From positions 1 through 64,000 of the forward strand of contig JAJEEM010000057.1 of the NCBI GenBank assembly GCA_022820995.1: DNA of 64,000 bases. Reading direction: 5' to 3'. Origin of the DNA: Gemmatimonadota bacterium. GTDB taxonomy: Bacteria; Gemmatimonadota; Gemmatimonadetes; Palauibacterales; Palauibacteraceae. Below, one piece after another: positions 35,740-43,450 of the stretch (positions are counted from its first letter, which is position 1; each line of letters starts with the position of its first letter). Under the pieces are notes generated by a model. The model was given only the letters and a program-made list of their open reading frames with translations, made no database searches and was not told the origin of the DNA. Position numbers and translations under genes: made by a program.

Positions 35740-36305
35740 GGTCAAGGACACACTCGCAAGAAATTCGAGGGTTTCGCTCTCTGTATCGGAACGGACCCCG
35801 GAGGTCCGCGGCAATCGGGGGCCGTGCATTTCCCGTCGCGCGCTGAGGATAGGATCGACGCTCCCGCGCCTGCAAGCTTGCGACCCATCCGCTCTCGGAT
35901 GGCAGGGTTGTGTATTTGGATCGTAACAGACTGCGTCATTGTGCGTTACGTAACTGTCCAATGATCGTCCAAAACTCCCGATCATGTGTGGATTGTGTCG
36001 CGGATCCACTTCGCCGGCGCGCCGCTCCCGTGCCGCGTTCTTGCCCGTTACATGCGGAGATGAACGGACTGCGACGGCGGCTCGGGAGAACCGGAGCGGC
36101 ATGATTTTTTTCAAAAAATATGGATTGCCGCCGATGCGCGGCGCGCCTGCCGGATGCTTCGCCGCTGGGGGTTCGGCGGCCCGTGCCGGAGGCGGCTCGA
36201 CCGTGCGACCGGGGGGGCGGGCGGCTATGCTGTGCGCTCCGGCTCCCGAGGGGTGACCGCGGCGGGAGGGACGGTCTTGAGACGGACGGAAACGGAGGGA
36301 CGCGA
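35740..36305. other. 566-bp gene-poor stretch with AT-rich patch and palindromes
   Basis: No supported gene. The stretch around 35905-36000 is visibly lower in GC than its surroundings. It holds a perfect 10-bp palindrome GTTACGTAAC (35945-35954) and a GTAAC at 35923-35927. A second AT-rich island at 36104-36119 forms an inverted repeat ATTTTTT/AAAAAAT around TC. It probably contains promoters for the flanking small gene and the FabL-like gene, and possibly a regulator site. Confidence 0.5.
35945..35954. promoter_or_regulatory. Perfect 10-bp palindrome GTTACGTAAC, candidate operator
   Basis: A ten-base palindrome in an AT-richer stretch, about 206 bp upstream of the small RHH-like gene on the minus strand. 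It could be an operator for a dimeric regulator such as that protein, but nothing here proves it. Confidence 0.35.
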
Positions 36306-37109
36306 GTGACGGATTCCGCGCCTGGCGCGCTGATTCTCGGCGCCTCGAGCGGCTTTGGCGAAGCGGCTGCGCTCGCGTTCGCCGAAGCGGGTTACGACAT
36401 CTACGGGGTGCACCTGGACCGGCGGGCGGGACTCGCGCACGTCGGGGAGATCCGGGATCTGATCGAATCGCGGGGACGGCGCGCGACGTTCTTCAACGTG
36501 AACGCGGCCTCCGCGAAGAAGCGCGACCGGGTCCTGGACGAGATCGCCGACAGCGCGGCGCCGGGCTCCGTTCGCGTGCTGCTGCACTCGCTGGCCTTCG
36601 GGACGCTGCGCCCCTTCGTGCCCGACGGCGCTCCCGGGATGAGTCCCGAGCAGATGAACATGACGCTGGACGTCATGGCCCATACGCTCGTCTACTGGAC
36701 GCAGGGACTCCTCGAGCGCGGCCTGATGGGCGAAGGCGGCCGGATCTTCGCCATGACTTCCTCCGGCGGCGACCGCGTGATCCCCTCCTACGGGGCCGTC
36801 TCCGCGGCCAAGGCGGCGCTCGAATCGCACTGCCGCCAACTCGCGCTCGAACTCGCGGCGAAGGGCATCACCGCCAACGCGATCCGGGCCGGAGTGACGG
36901 ATACGCCCGCGCTCCGGAAGATCCCCGGCGCGGAACACATGATCGCCGAAGCCGCGGCCCAGAACCCGCACGGGCGGCTCGGAAGCCCGGAAGACGTGGC
37001 GCGCTGCATGGTCGCGCTCGCCATGCCGGAAACCGGGTGGATGACGGGCAACACGATCCGCGTGGACGGCGGCGAGGACTTCGTCGGCTCCAGGCCGCCC
37101 GGGGACTGA
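36306..37109 (+). CDS. FabL-like enoyl-ACP reductase (SDR family)
   Basis: 267 residues from GTG 36306, with GGAGGG upstream; the frame from 36120 lacks coding character before it. An SDR Rossmann motif GASSGFGEA and the proton relay YGAVSAAK, in which Tyr and Lys are spaced by six residues, as in FabI/FabL rather than the usual YxxxK. The C-terminal part DTPALRKIPGAEHMIAEAA and GRLGSPEDVARC resembles Bacillus FabL (enoyl-ACP reductase III). It probably reduces trans-2-enoyl-ACP in fatty acid synthesis. An ordinary SDR of unknown substrate is the alternative. Confidence 0.78.
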   Translation: MTDSAPGALILGASSGFGEAAALAFAEAGYDIYGVHLDRRAGLAHVGEIRDLIESRGRRATFFNVNAASAKKRDRVLDEIADSAAPGSVRVLLHSLAFGTLRPFVPDGAPGMSPEQMNMTLDVMAHTLVYWTQGLLERGLMGEGGRIFAMTSSGGDRVIPSYGAVSAAKAALESHCRQLALELAAKGITANAIRAGVTDTPALRKIPGAEHMIAEAAAQNPHGRLGSPEDVARCMVALAMPETGWMTGNTIRVDGGEDFVGSRPPGD

Positions 37110-37114
37110 GGCGC

Positions 37115-37333
37115 GTGGACCCCCGGCGACTGGCCGGACCGGCGGCGGAGGTGGCCCGGGAGTTGATCTCCGACGAGGTGGAGTACTGGCGGAGAGAGGT
37201 CACCCGGCCCTGGCGGACGGGACGGCCCGGGCGCTGGGCGGAGGTCGGCCGCTGGCTCGGGACGGGCCTCGCCGTGGGCGCGGCGGTGTGGGGCGTGATC
37301 GCCGCGGTGCAGGCGGAGCGCCTCCGGGACTAG
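37115..37333 (+). CDS. Small single-helix membrane protein, unknown function
   Basis: 72 residues from GTG 37115, 5 bp after the FabL-like stop. A charged N-terminal half rich in Arg and Glu, then one hydrophobic helix (WLGTGLAVGAAVWGVIAAV) near the C-terminus. Likely membrane-anchored and cotranscribed with the reductase. No family recognised. Confidence 0.55.
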   Translation: MDPRRLAGPAAEVARELISDEVEYWRREVTRPWRTGRPGRWAEVGRWLGTGLAVGAAVWGVIAAVQAERLRD

Positions 37334-37376
37334 CAGCCCGTGGCGGCGGTCATGACGCCCCGCGCGGCGGCTCGCG

Positions 37377-38846
37377 TCAGTTTCCGGGCAGGTTGATGAC
37401 GATCTCGATCCGGCGGTTCCGCGCGCGTCCTTCCTCCGTCTCGTTGCTCGCGATGGGGCGTTCCTCGCCGAGGCCGGTCGCTTCGACCCGCGAGGACGGG
37501 ATGGGCACCCGCGCGAGCAGGTGCTCCCGCACGGCGATCGCCCGCCGCTGACTCAGCGCCTGGTTCCCGCGCGTCCCGCCCTGCGCGTCGGTGTGCCCCT
37601 CGATTCGCAGGCTCGCCCCGGGAAAGGTCGTGATGACGCGCTGAACCTTCGTGAGCAGGGGAAACAGCGCCTCGTCGATCTCGGCCCGCGCGGGCTCGAA
37701 GGTGAGGCCGAAGAGACGGAGGACGAGCCGGTCGCCGACGAGCAGGACCTCCCCTTCCGAAGGCGTGAAGAGGCCCTGGACTTCGCGCAGCCGCGCCTCC
37801 CGCTCGCGCACCGCGAGCAATTCGTCCCGGGCTCCCGTGAAGCGCCGCTCGAAGTCGGCCAGGCGGGCCTCCAGCGAGGCCAGCCGGCCGTCGAGTTCCG
37901 AAGCCCGCGCCCGTTCGTCGGCCAACTCGGCGCCGAGCCGCTCGTTGTCCGCCCGGAGGCGGGAGATGACGGCCCCGATGCGCGCGGTCGTTTCGCCGGC
38001 GTCGCTCCGGAGCGGTTCCACGCCCGCGGCTTCCGCGAGGCGGGCCAGGTCGGCCTCGTGCTCGTCGATCAGTCGTTCGACCGTCACATGGCGCCGGCGC
38101 ACGCTGTCGAACAGGGCGGCCATGCGGTGCGCGCGGGTGAAGGCGGCGAAGGCGGCCTCTCCGGCCCGCGCCGGCCCCTCCACCGGAGCGAGGTCCTGGA
38201 TCTCCGCTTCCGCGTTCGCCAGGTGCGCCTCGCCCTCCCCGAACGCACCCGGCGACAACTCGCTCGCGCCCGCGTTCAGGGCGGCGGTTCGCGCCTGCAT
38301 CGCCGCGCCCAGAAACTGGTCGCGCCGCGCCGCACGGGTCGCCCGCCGGTAGAGCACCGTCGCGCGGTCCGCCCGCACGGCGACCTCTTCCATGTCCTCG
38401 CGTTCCAGGCGGCGGCCGGCCGTCTCCAGTTCGTTCTCGGCTCTCGCCCACCCTTCGGCCGCCCGCGTCCCGGCCTCGGAGGCGCGGGCTTCCTCGCGGG
38501 CCGCGAGCACCGTCATGAAGTGCGGCCGGCCCGCCTCCGCAGTCCGCTCCGCCGCTTCGAGCCAGCGTCCGGCCTCGTCCAGCAACTCCTCGAACCGGGC
38601 GTCCTGCCGGCCACCACTCAGACGGCGCGACGCGTCCTCCACCCGGTCCGCGGCCTCCCCGAACGACGAGGGCGCGAGGAGGTGGATCGCGTTCGCGCGC
38701 GCCTCGCCGAGACGGGCTTCGAGGGCCTGCAGCGAGCCGGCGCCCTCCTGGGCGGCGACGGGACCGGGACAGAGGAGGCATGACGCGACCGCGACGGCCG
38801 CGACGAGTCCTCCGAGCCTGACGAACGTCACGTCTTCCGTAATCAT
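37377..38846 (-). CDS. OmpA-family outer-membrane protein with coiled-coil domain
   Basis: 489 residues from ATG 38846, preceded by GTGGAGTGG; an ATG 30 bp upstream gives a less likely leader. A cleavable signal peptide ends at PVAAQ. A long alpha-helical middle (about 30-370) is rich in Ala, Glu and Arg and probably coiled. The C-terminal OmpA domain carries the peptidoglycan-binding core IEGHTDAQGG and GLGEERPIASNETEEGRARNRR. It tethers the outer membrane or another structure to peptidoglycan. The helical region resembles DUF4398-type proteins, which is a weak match. Confidence 0.85.
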   Translation of the reverse strand: MITEDVTFVRLGGLVAAVAVASCLLCPGPVAAQEGAGSLQALEARLGEARANAIHLLAPSSFGEAADRVEDASRRLSGGRQDARFEELLDEAGRWLEAAERTAEAGRPHFMTVLAAREEARASEAGTRAAEGWARAENELETAGRRLEREDMEEVAVRADRATVLYRRATRAARRDQFLGAAMQARTAALNAGASELSPGAFGEGEAHLANAEAEIQDLAPVEGPARAGEAAFAAFTRAHRMAALFDSVRRRHVTVERLIDEHEADLARLAEAAGVEPLRSDAGETTARIGAVISRLRADNERLGAELADERARASELDGRLASLEARLADFERRFTGARDELLAVREREARLREVQGLFTPSEGEVLLVGDRLVLRLFGLTFEPARAEIDEALFPLLTKVQRVITTFPGASLRIEGHTDAQGGTRGNQALSQRRAIAVREHLLARVPIPSSRVEATGLGEERPIASNETEEGRARNRRIEIVINLPGN

Positions 38847-38951
38847 CCACTCCACGATACGAAGGGCACGGGGCACCTTTCAATCTCACTCCCGGGCCGC
38901 CAGATTGCGGCTCCCTTCGCGAATGAAATTTACCCAGGGGGGATTCCCTTC

Positions 38952-40598
38952 ATGAAACCGCTTGTCGACGAGGTTCCGCAGGGCACGATTCCGGCTCCCG
39001 CCAACGAACCTGTCTACGATTACGCCCCGGGCAGCCCGGAACGGGCCGCCCTCAAGGAAGAACTGCTCCGCCAGCGGGGCGAGGTCGTCGACATCCCGCT
39101 GATCATCGGCGGCCGCGAGGTGCGTACGTCGCGCACTTTCGACGTGACGATGCCGCACGACCACGGCCACGTGCTGGCCCGCTGCCACATCGCCGGGGCC
39201 GCCGAGGCGCAGGCCGCCATCGACGCCTCGCGCACCGCCTGGGCGGAGTGGTCGAACCGGGCCTGGGAGGACCGGGCCGCGATTCTCCTCCGCGCCGCGG
39301 AACTGCTCGCCGGACCCTGGAGGATGAAGCTCAACGCGGCGACCATGCTCGGACAGAGCAAGACGGCGATCCAGGCCGAGATCGACTCCGCCTGCGAGAT
39401 CGTCGATTTCTGGCGCTTCAACTCCTTCTTCGCAGGGCGCGTGCACGCGGAGCAGCCCATCTCCGGGCCGGGCGTGCGGAACCGCATGGACCACCGTCCG
39501 CTGGAGGGGTTCGTCTACGCCATCAGCCCGTTCAACTTCACGGCCATCGGGGCCAACCTGACCACGTCTCCCGCCCTCATGGGAAACGTCGCGGTCTGGA
39601 AGCCCTCGACGACCGGCGTGCTCGGGTCCTACTACGTCATGAAGCTCCTCGAGGCCGCGGGGCTCCCGCCGGGCGTCATCAACTTCATCCCGGGCGTAGC
39701 CTCGGAGATCAGCGATGTCCTGCTGTCGAGCCCGGAACTCGGCGGCATCCACTTCACCGGTTCGACCGGCACCTTCCAGCACCTCTGGAAGTCCGTCGCG
39801 CAGAACGTGGAGAACTACCGCGCCTATCCGAGACTCGTCGGCGAGACGGGAGGGAAGGACTTCATCCTCGCGCACGAGAGCGCGGACCCGCAGGCGCTCT
39901 CGGTCGCGATCGTGCAGGGCGCCTTCGAGTATCAGGGACAGAAGTGCTCGGCGACCTCGCGCGTGTACGTGCCCGACACGATGTGGGAGGATGTCCGGGA
40001 CCGCGTCGTCGCGATGACCGGGGAACTCCGCATGGGCGACCCGGCCGACTTCCGGAACTTCCTCGGTGCCGTGATCGACCGGACGGCGTTCGACCGCATC
40101 AAGTCGTACATCGACTACGCGCGCGAGTCCGGCGATGCGCGCATCCTCGCCGGGGGAGGCTGCGATGACAGCCGGGGCTACTTCATCGAACCCACCGTCG
40201 TCGAAGCGGACGACCCCGGGCACCGGCTGATGTGCGAGGAGATCTTCGGGCCGGTCGTCACCCTGCACCCGTACCGGGCCTCGGACTGGGAATCCACGCT
40301 CGCCCTGGTCGACGGGACGTCCCCGTACGCCCTCACGGGCGCGGTGTTCGCGCGCGACCCGGCCGCCGTCGAGAGCGCGGGGGCGGCGCTTCGGAACGCG
40401 GCGGGGAACTACTACATCAACGACAAGCCGTCCGGCGCGGTGGTCGGCCAGCAACCCTTCGGCGGCGGCCGCGCGAGCGGCACGAACGACAAGGCAGGAT
40501 CCGTGCTGAACCTCGTGCGCTGGGTCTCCCCCCGGACGATCAAGGAGACCTTCGATCCACCCACCGACTACCGGTATCCCTTCATGGAGGCGGAGTGA
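38952..40598 (+). CDS. Aldehyde dehydrogenase, 1-pyrroline-5-carboxylate dehydrogenase-like (ALDH4A1 type)
   Basis: 548 residues. The ALDH catalytic Cys is in GQKCSATSR and the general base Glu in LVGETGGKDF. Blocks such as ISPFNFTAIGANL, PALMGNVAVWKPS, FTGSTGTFQHLWK and IVGQQPFGGARASGTNDK-like endings closely resemble eukaryotic ALDH4A1, so the sequence suggests oxidation of glutamate semialdehyde to glutamate. However, the stop overlaps the paaA start (TGATG), which couples it to the phenylacetyl-CoA epoxidase operon. It may therefore oxidise an aldehyde in the paa route. Confidence 0.85.
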   Translation: MKPLVDEVPQGTIPAPANEPVYDYAPGSPERAALKEELLRQRGEVVDIPLIIGGREVRTSRTFDVTMPHDHGHVLARCHIAGAAEAQAAIDASRTAWAEWSNRAWEDRAAILLRAAELLAGPWRMKLNAATMLGQSKTAIQAEIDSACEIVDFWRFNSFFAGRVHAEQPISGPGVRNRMDHRPLEGFVYAISPFNFTAIGANLTTSPALMGNVAVWKPSTTGVLGSYYVMKLLEAAGLPPGVINFIPGVASEISDVLLSSPELGGIHFTGSTGTFQHLWKSVAQNVENYRAYPRLVGETGGKDFILAHESADPQALSVAIVQGAFEYQGQKCSATSRVYVPDTMWEDVRDRVVAMTGELRMGDPADFRNFLGAVIDRTAFDRIKSYIDYARESGDARILAGGGCDDSRGYFIEPTVVEADDPGHRLMCEEIFGPVVTLHPYRASDWESTLALVDGTSPYALTGAVFARDPAAVESAGAALRNAAGNYYINDKPSGAVVGQQPFGGGRASGTNDKAGSVLNLVRWVSPRTIKETFDPPTDYRYPFMEAE

Positions 40599-41536
40599 TG
40601 GGACGGTTTACGGACGAGGAACTGCAGCGGAAGGTGCAGGAAGGGTTCATCGTCGAGTCCGAAGAGGACATGACGGAGACCTACAAGCGGGCGCTGATCA
40701 CGCAGCTCACCGTGCAGGGCGACACGGAACTCATCAGCGCGCCGGCCTACTTCATGGCCGCGCGGGACGCTCCGTCCACGAACACGATGGTCTCGGCCAC
40801 GGCGATCATCCAGGACGAACTCGGGCACGCGAACATCGCCTACCGCCTGCTCGAGGATCTCGGCGTCGACCGCCACTGGCTGCTCTACGAACGCGAGCCC
40901 GCCCACTTCAAACACCCCTACGGTTTCGACCAGCCGCTGATGAACTGGGCCGAACTCGTCTCGGCGAACGCGCTCTACGACCGAGCCGGGATCACGCTTC
41001 TGGGCGACGTGCACCGCAACACGAGCTACGGGCCGCTCAAGCGCGGCCTCGTCAAGGTGAGCCTGGAGGAGAACTTCCACCTGCGGCACGGCGAGGTCTG
41101 GATCCGCCGCTTCGCCGAGGCGGGGGGCGCCGCGAAGGAGGCGGTGCAGCGGACGCTCGACTGGATGTTCCCGATGGGGGTGGAGTGGTTCGGCATGCCC
41201 GACGACCGCAAGCACCACAACGCGCAGCTCGACTTCCGCCTCAAGGGGATGACGAACGACCAGCTCCGCCGGACCTGGCTCAAGGCGGTCGTGCCGCTGT
41301 GCGAGGAGCTGGGGTACGACCTGCCGGCGCAGTACGACCCCGGGACGGACGAGGTGGAGCTGACCTACGAGCTTCCCTGCCAGTACGACCCGGAGGCGCG
41401 ACGCTGGCTCTTCAACGAGACGATCACCTGGAAGCAGGTGTTCCAGCGCTGGAAGGCGCGCGGCCCGATGAACGAGCAGTACGTCGATTCGCTGCGGAGG
41501 AGCCGGTTCGCGGTCGAGCGGCTGCTCGCGGCATGA
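40598..41536 (+). CDS. paaA: 1,2-phenylacetyl-CoA epoxidase catalytic subunit PaaA
   Basis: 312 residues from ATG 40598. A ferritin-like di-iron oxygenase. The two iron-binding ExxH motifs are DELGHANIAYR and EENFHLRHGEVW, and Glu-rich helices follow. The enzyme, with PaaB, C, D and E, epoxidises phenylacetyl-CoA with oxygen. It overlaps the upstream ALDH and the downstream PaaD-like gene (ATGA). Confidence 0.94.
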   Translation: MGRFTDEELQRKVQEGFIVESEEDMTETYKRALITQLTVQGDTELISAPAYFMAARDAPSTNTMVSATAIIQDELGHANIAYRLLEDLGVDRHWLLYEREPAHFKHPYGFDQPLMNWAELVSANALYDRAGITLLGDVHRNTSYGPLKRGLVKVSLEENFHLRHGEVWIRRFAEAGGAAKEAVQRTLDWMFPMGVEWFGMPDDRKHHNAQLDFRLKGMTNDQLRRTWLKAVVPLCEELGYDLPAQYDPGTDEVELTYELPCQYDPEARRWLFNETITWKQVFQRWKARGPMNEQYVDSLRRSRFAVERLLAA

Positions 41537-42030
41537 ACGCCGACGCCACGGCCGGCGGAGTGGCGCTCCCGCGACCCGCCCCGCGATCCGTTCCGCGATC
41601 CGTTCCGCGATCCCTCCCGCGCTACGAGGCGGGCATGGATTTCGGCGCCGTCCTCCGGGAGACGCGGGGCGGACGGGAACTGCCGCCCCCTCCCGCCTTC
41701 GCCGAACCCGCCGCGGATCTCGCGGAGCGGGCGCGGCGGGCGCTCTATGAAGTCGCGGACCCGGAGTTTCCGATCTCGATCGTCGACCTCGGACTCGTCC
41801 GCGGGGTCGAGGGCGACGAGGAGGCCGGGTCCGTCACCGTCCACCTCACCTTCACCGCCACCGCTTGCCCCTGCATGGATTTCATTCAGTGGGACGTGCG
41901 TGAGCGCCTCCTGGAGCTGGACGGCGTCCTGAAGGTCGAGATCGTGACGGAGTGGGATCCTCCGTGGACGACGGCGGCGATCTCCGTGCGCGGACGGAAG
42001 CTCCTGCGCTCCGTCGGAGTCGTCACGTGA
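41533..42030 (+). CDS. PaaD-like protein, DUF59/MIP18 domain only
   Basis: 165 residues from ATG 41533, overlapping paaA by ATGA. After an N-terminal Arg/Pro-rich stretch (tandem RSVP repeats, 41581-41616) comes a DUF59/MIP18 domain (PEFPISIVDLGLVRGV, TATACPCMDFIQWDVRERL). In PaaD this domain is fused to a C-terminal zinc ribbon and assists iron-site assembly of the epoxidase. Here the ribbon is missing, and a free ribbon protein is encoded at 43162. I infer a split PaaD. Confidence 0.85.
   Translation: MNADATAGGVALPRPAPRSVPRSVPRSLPRYEAGMDFGAVLRETRGGRELPPPPAFAEPAADLAERARRALYEVADPEFPISIVDLGLVRGVEGDEEAGSVTVHLTFTATACPCMDFIQWDVRERLLELDGVLKVEIVTEWDPPWTTAAISVRGRKLLRSVGVVT
41581..41616. repeat. Three 12-bp tandem repeats in PaaD-like gene
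   Basis: CCGCGATCCGTT occurs at 41581-41592 and 41593-41604, with a variant (CCGCGATCCCTC) at 41605-41616. In frame, it encodes three Arg-Ser-x-Pro units in the N-terminal extension. Confidence 0.8.
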
Positions 42031-42046
42031 GCGGGGGAGTCGTCGC

Positions 42047-42298
42047 GTGAGCGGCAACGGACAGGTGTACGAGGTGTTCGCGCGCAAGAAGCGGGCGGAC
42101 CGGTTCGAGCATGTGGGCGCGGTGTCCGCCCCCAACGAGCAGCTCGCGCGCGTCTACGCGTGGCAGACGTACGACGAGGCCAAGTGGTTCGAGATGACGG
42201 TCGCGCCGCGCGATGCGTTCGCGGCGGTGAACCGGCCGCAGGCCCCGTTCACGCTCGGCGGCCCCGGCGGGCGGGCGCCGTCGGCGGACTCGCGATGA
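42047..42298 (+). CDS. paaB: Phenylacetyl-CoA epoxidase subunit PaaB
   Basis: 83 residues from GTG 42047. Short beta-rich protein with the PaaB core YEVFARKKRADRFEHVGAVSAPN and a helical C-terminus (WFEMTVAPRDAF). It is a structural subunit of the epoxidase complex. The order is paaA, PaaD-like, paaB, paaC rather than ABCDE. Confidence 0.85.
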   Translation: MSGNGQVYEVFARKKRADRFEHVGAVSAPNEQLARVYAWQTYDEAKWFEMTVAPRDAFAAVNRPQAPFTLGGPGGRAPSADSR

Positions 42299-42360
42299 CG
42301 GCGGGCGGCTTCCGCTCGGCGGCGGCTTCACGATGACCGACAGCGGCTTCCGTTCGGCGG
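42293..42360. repeat. Imperfect 30-bp duplication of the paaC start region
   Basis: 42293-42322 matches 42331-42360 at 25 of 30 positions. The first copy contains ATG 42295, overlapping the paaB stop as ATGA, and encodes MTAGGFRSA before a stop. The second copy is the real paaC start, MTDSGFRSA. The duplication moved the start 38 bp downstream and out of frame with the old one. Confidence 0.75.
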
Positions 42361-43157
42361 AGGACCTTCCGGAGGGCGTGTCGGAACACCTCGGCGACCT
42401 CATTCTCGCCCTCGCCGACAACAAGCGGCTGCTCGGCATCCGCTACTCCGACTGGCTTCTCGGCGCCCCCTCCGTCGAGGCCGGCATCGCCTGCTCCGCG
42501 ATGGCGCAGGACGAATGGGGCCACGCCCGCATCCTCTACGCGCTGCTGCGCGACTTCGGCCACGATCCGGCCGCGCTCGAGCACGAACGCGCATCCGGCG
42601 AGTACCACAGTTCGGAACTGCTGGACCGGGACGTCGGATCGTGGGAGGAGTTCCTCGCCCTCAACTTCCTGTGGGACACCGCGCTCTCGGTCCAGTTCGA
42701 GATGCTCGCGGAGAGCCGCTACGAGCCGATCCACTACAAGGTGCGCAAGCTGCTAGAGGAAGAGCGGTTCCACTTCGATCACGGACAGGGGTGGACCGCG
42801 CGCCTGCTGAGCGCCGAGGGCGGGCGCGCGGCGCTGACCGAGGCCTTCGGCGCGGCCTGGAACGCCTGTCTGTGCTGGTTCGGCCCCGAGGACGACCCGC
42901 TCATCGCGACGCTCGCTGCGCATGGAATCGTGCGGCGGGGTGCCGCCGGGGCGCGGGCGCGCTGGCTCGAACGGGTGGGCCCGCTCGCCGCGGAGACCGG
43001 CTTGGCCCGCGACGCCGGCTCCGGGTGGGTCAGCACGCGGGAACCCCTCTGGGAAGGCTACCTCGCGCGGCGTCGACGGACGGCGGAGGGGGGACCCGAT
43101 GAAGACTCCCTCGCGCGGGTCCGGGGCGACCGCAACCGGGAACTCCTGATGGACTGA
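42333..43157 (+). CDS. paaC: Phenylacetyl-CoA epoxidase subunit PaaC
   Basis: 274 residues from ATG 42333. A ferritin-like partner of PaaA. Characteristic blocks are LILALADNKRLLGIRYSDWLLGAPSVEAG, QDEWGHARILYALL and LRKLLEEERFHFDH-like helices. It stabilises PaaA. The C-terminal 40 residues are charged. A duplicated start region lies just upstream. Confidence 0.9.
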   Translation: MTDSGFRSAEDLPEGVSEHLGDLILALADNKRLLGIRYSDWLLGAPSVEAGIACSAMAQDEWGHARILYALLRDFGHDPAALEHERASGEYHSSELLDRDVGSWEEFLALNFLWDTALSVQFEMLAESRYEPIHYKVRKLLEEERFHFDHGQGWTARLLSAEGGRAALTEAFGAAWNACLCWFGPEDDPLIATLAAHGIVRRGAAGARARWLERVGPLAAETGLARDAGSGWVSTREPLWEGYLARRRRTAEGGPDEDSLARVRGDRNRELLMD

Positions 43158-43161
43158 CGCC

Positions 43162-43386
43162 GTGGCCGACAACGCGAAGCGCGACGACGCGAAAGGCGAT
43201 GCCCCGCCACGGAGACCGCCGCTCGACGATCCCGTCGAGTCGTCCGCCATGCCGTCCTCCGTCCCCTGCCCCTTCTGCGACTCCGACGATACCGACCCGT
43301 TCGCCACCTTCGGAGGACAGGCCTCTACGGCCCAGTACTACTGCAACGCCTGCCGCACGGTGTTCGAGGCGCTGAGGTGGCGCTGA
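43162..43386 (+). CDS. Zinc-ribbon protein homologous to the PaaD C-terminus
   Basis: 74 residues from GTG 43162. After about 35 polar residues comes a four-Cys ribbon: CPFC near residue 37, then FGGQASTAQYYCNAC. This closely resembles the CxRC...FGSTxCKxxYxC pattern of the ribbon at the end of full-length PaaD. It follows paaC by 4 bp. Together with the DUF59 protein it probably reconstitutes PaaD, delivering or repairing the di-iron centre. Confidence 0.8.
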   Translation: MADNAKRDDAKGDAPPRRPPLDDPVESSAMPSSVPCPFCDSDDTDPFATFGGQASTAQYYCNACRTVFEALRWR

Positions 43387-43450
43387 CCTGGTAGCACTCG
43401 AGCCCGACTCGCCCGCGGCCGCGTGCCAGCCCGGCGCCTACCGCCACCGG

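Noticed and set aside
35923-35954. GTAAC sites as a third Pho box
   Set aside because: Spacing is 27 bp and not a multiple of 11, and the sites do not match the two arrays at 19994 and 20047.
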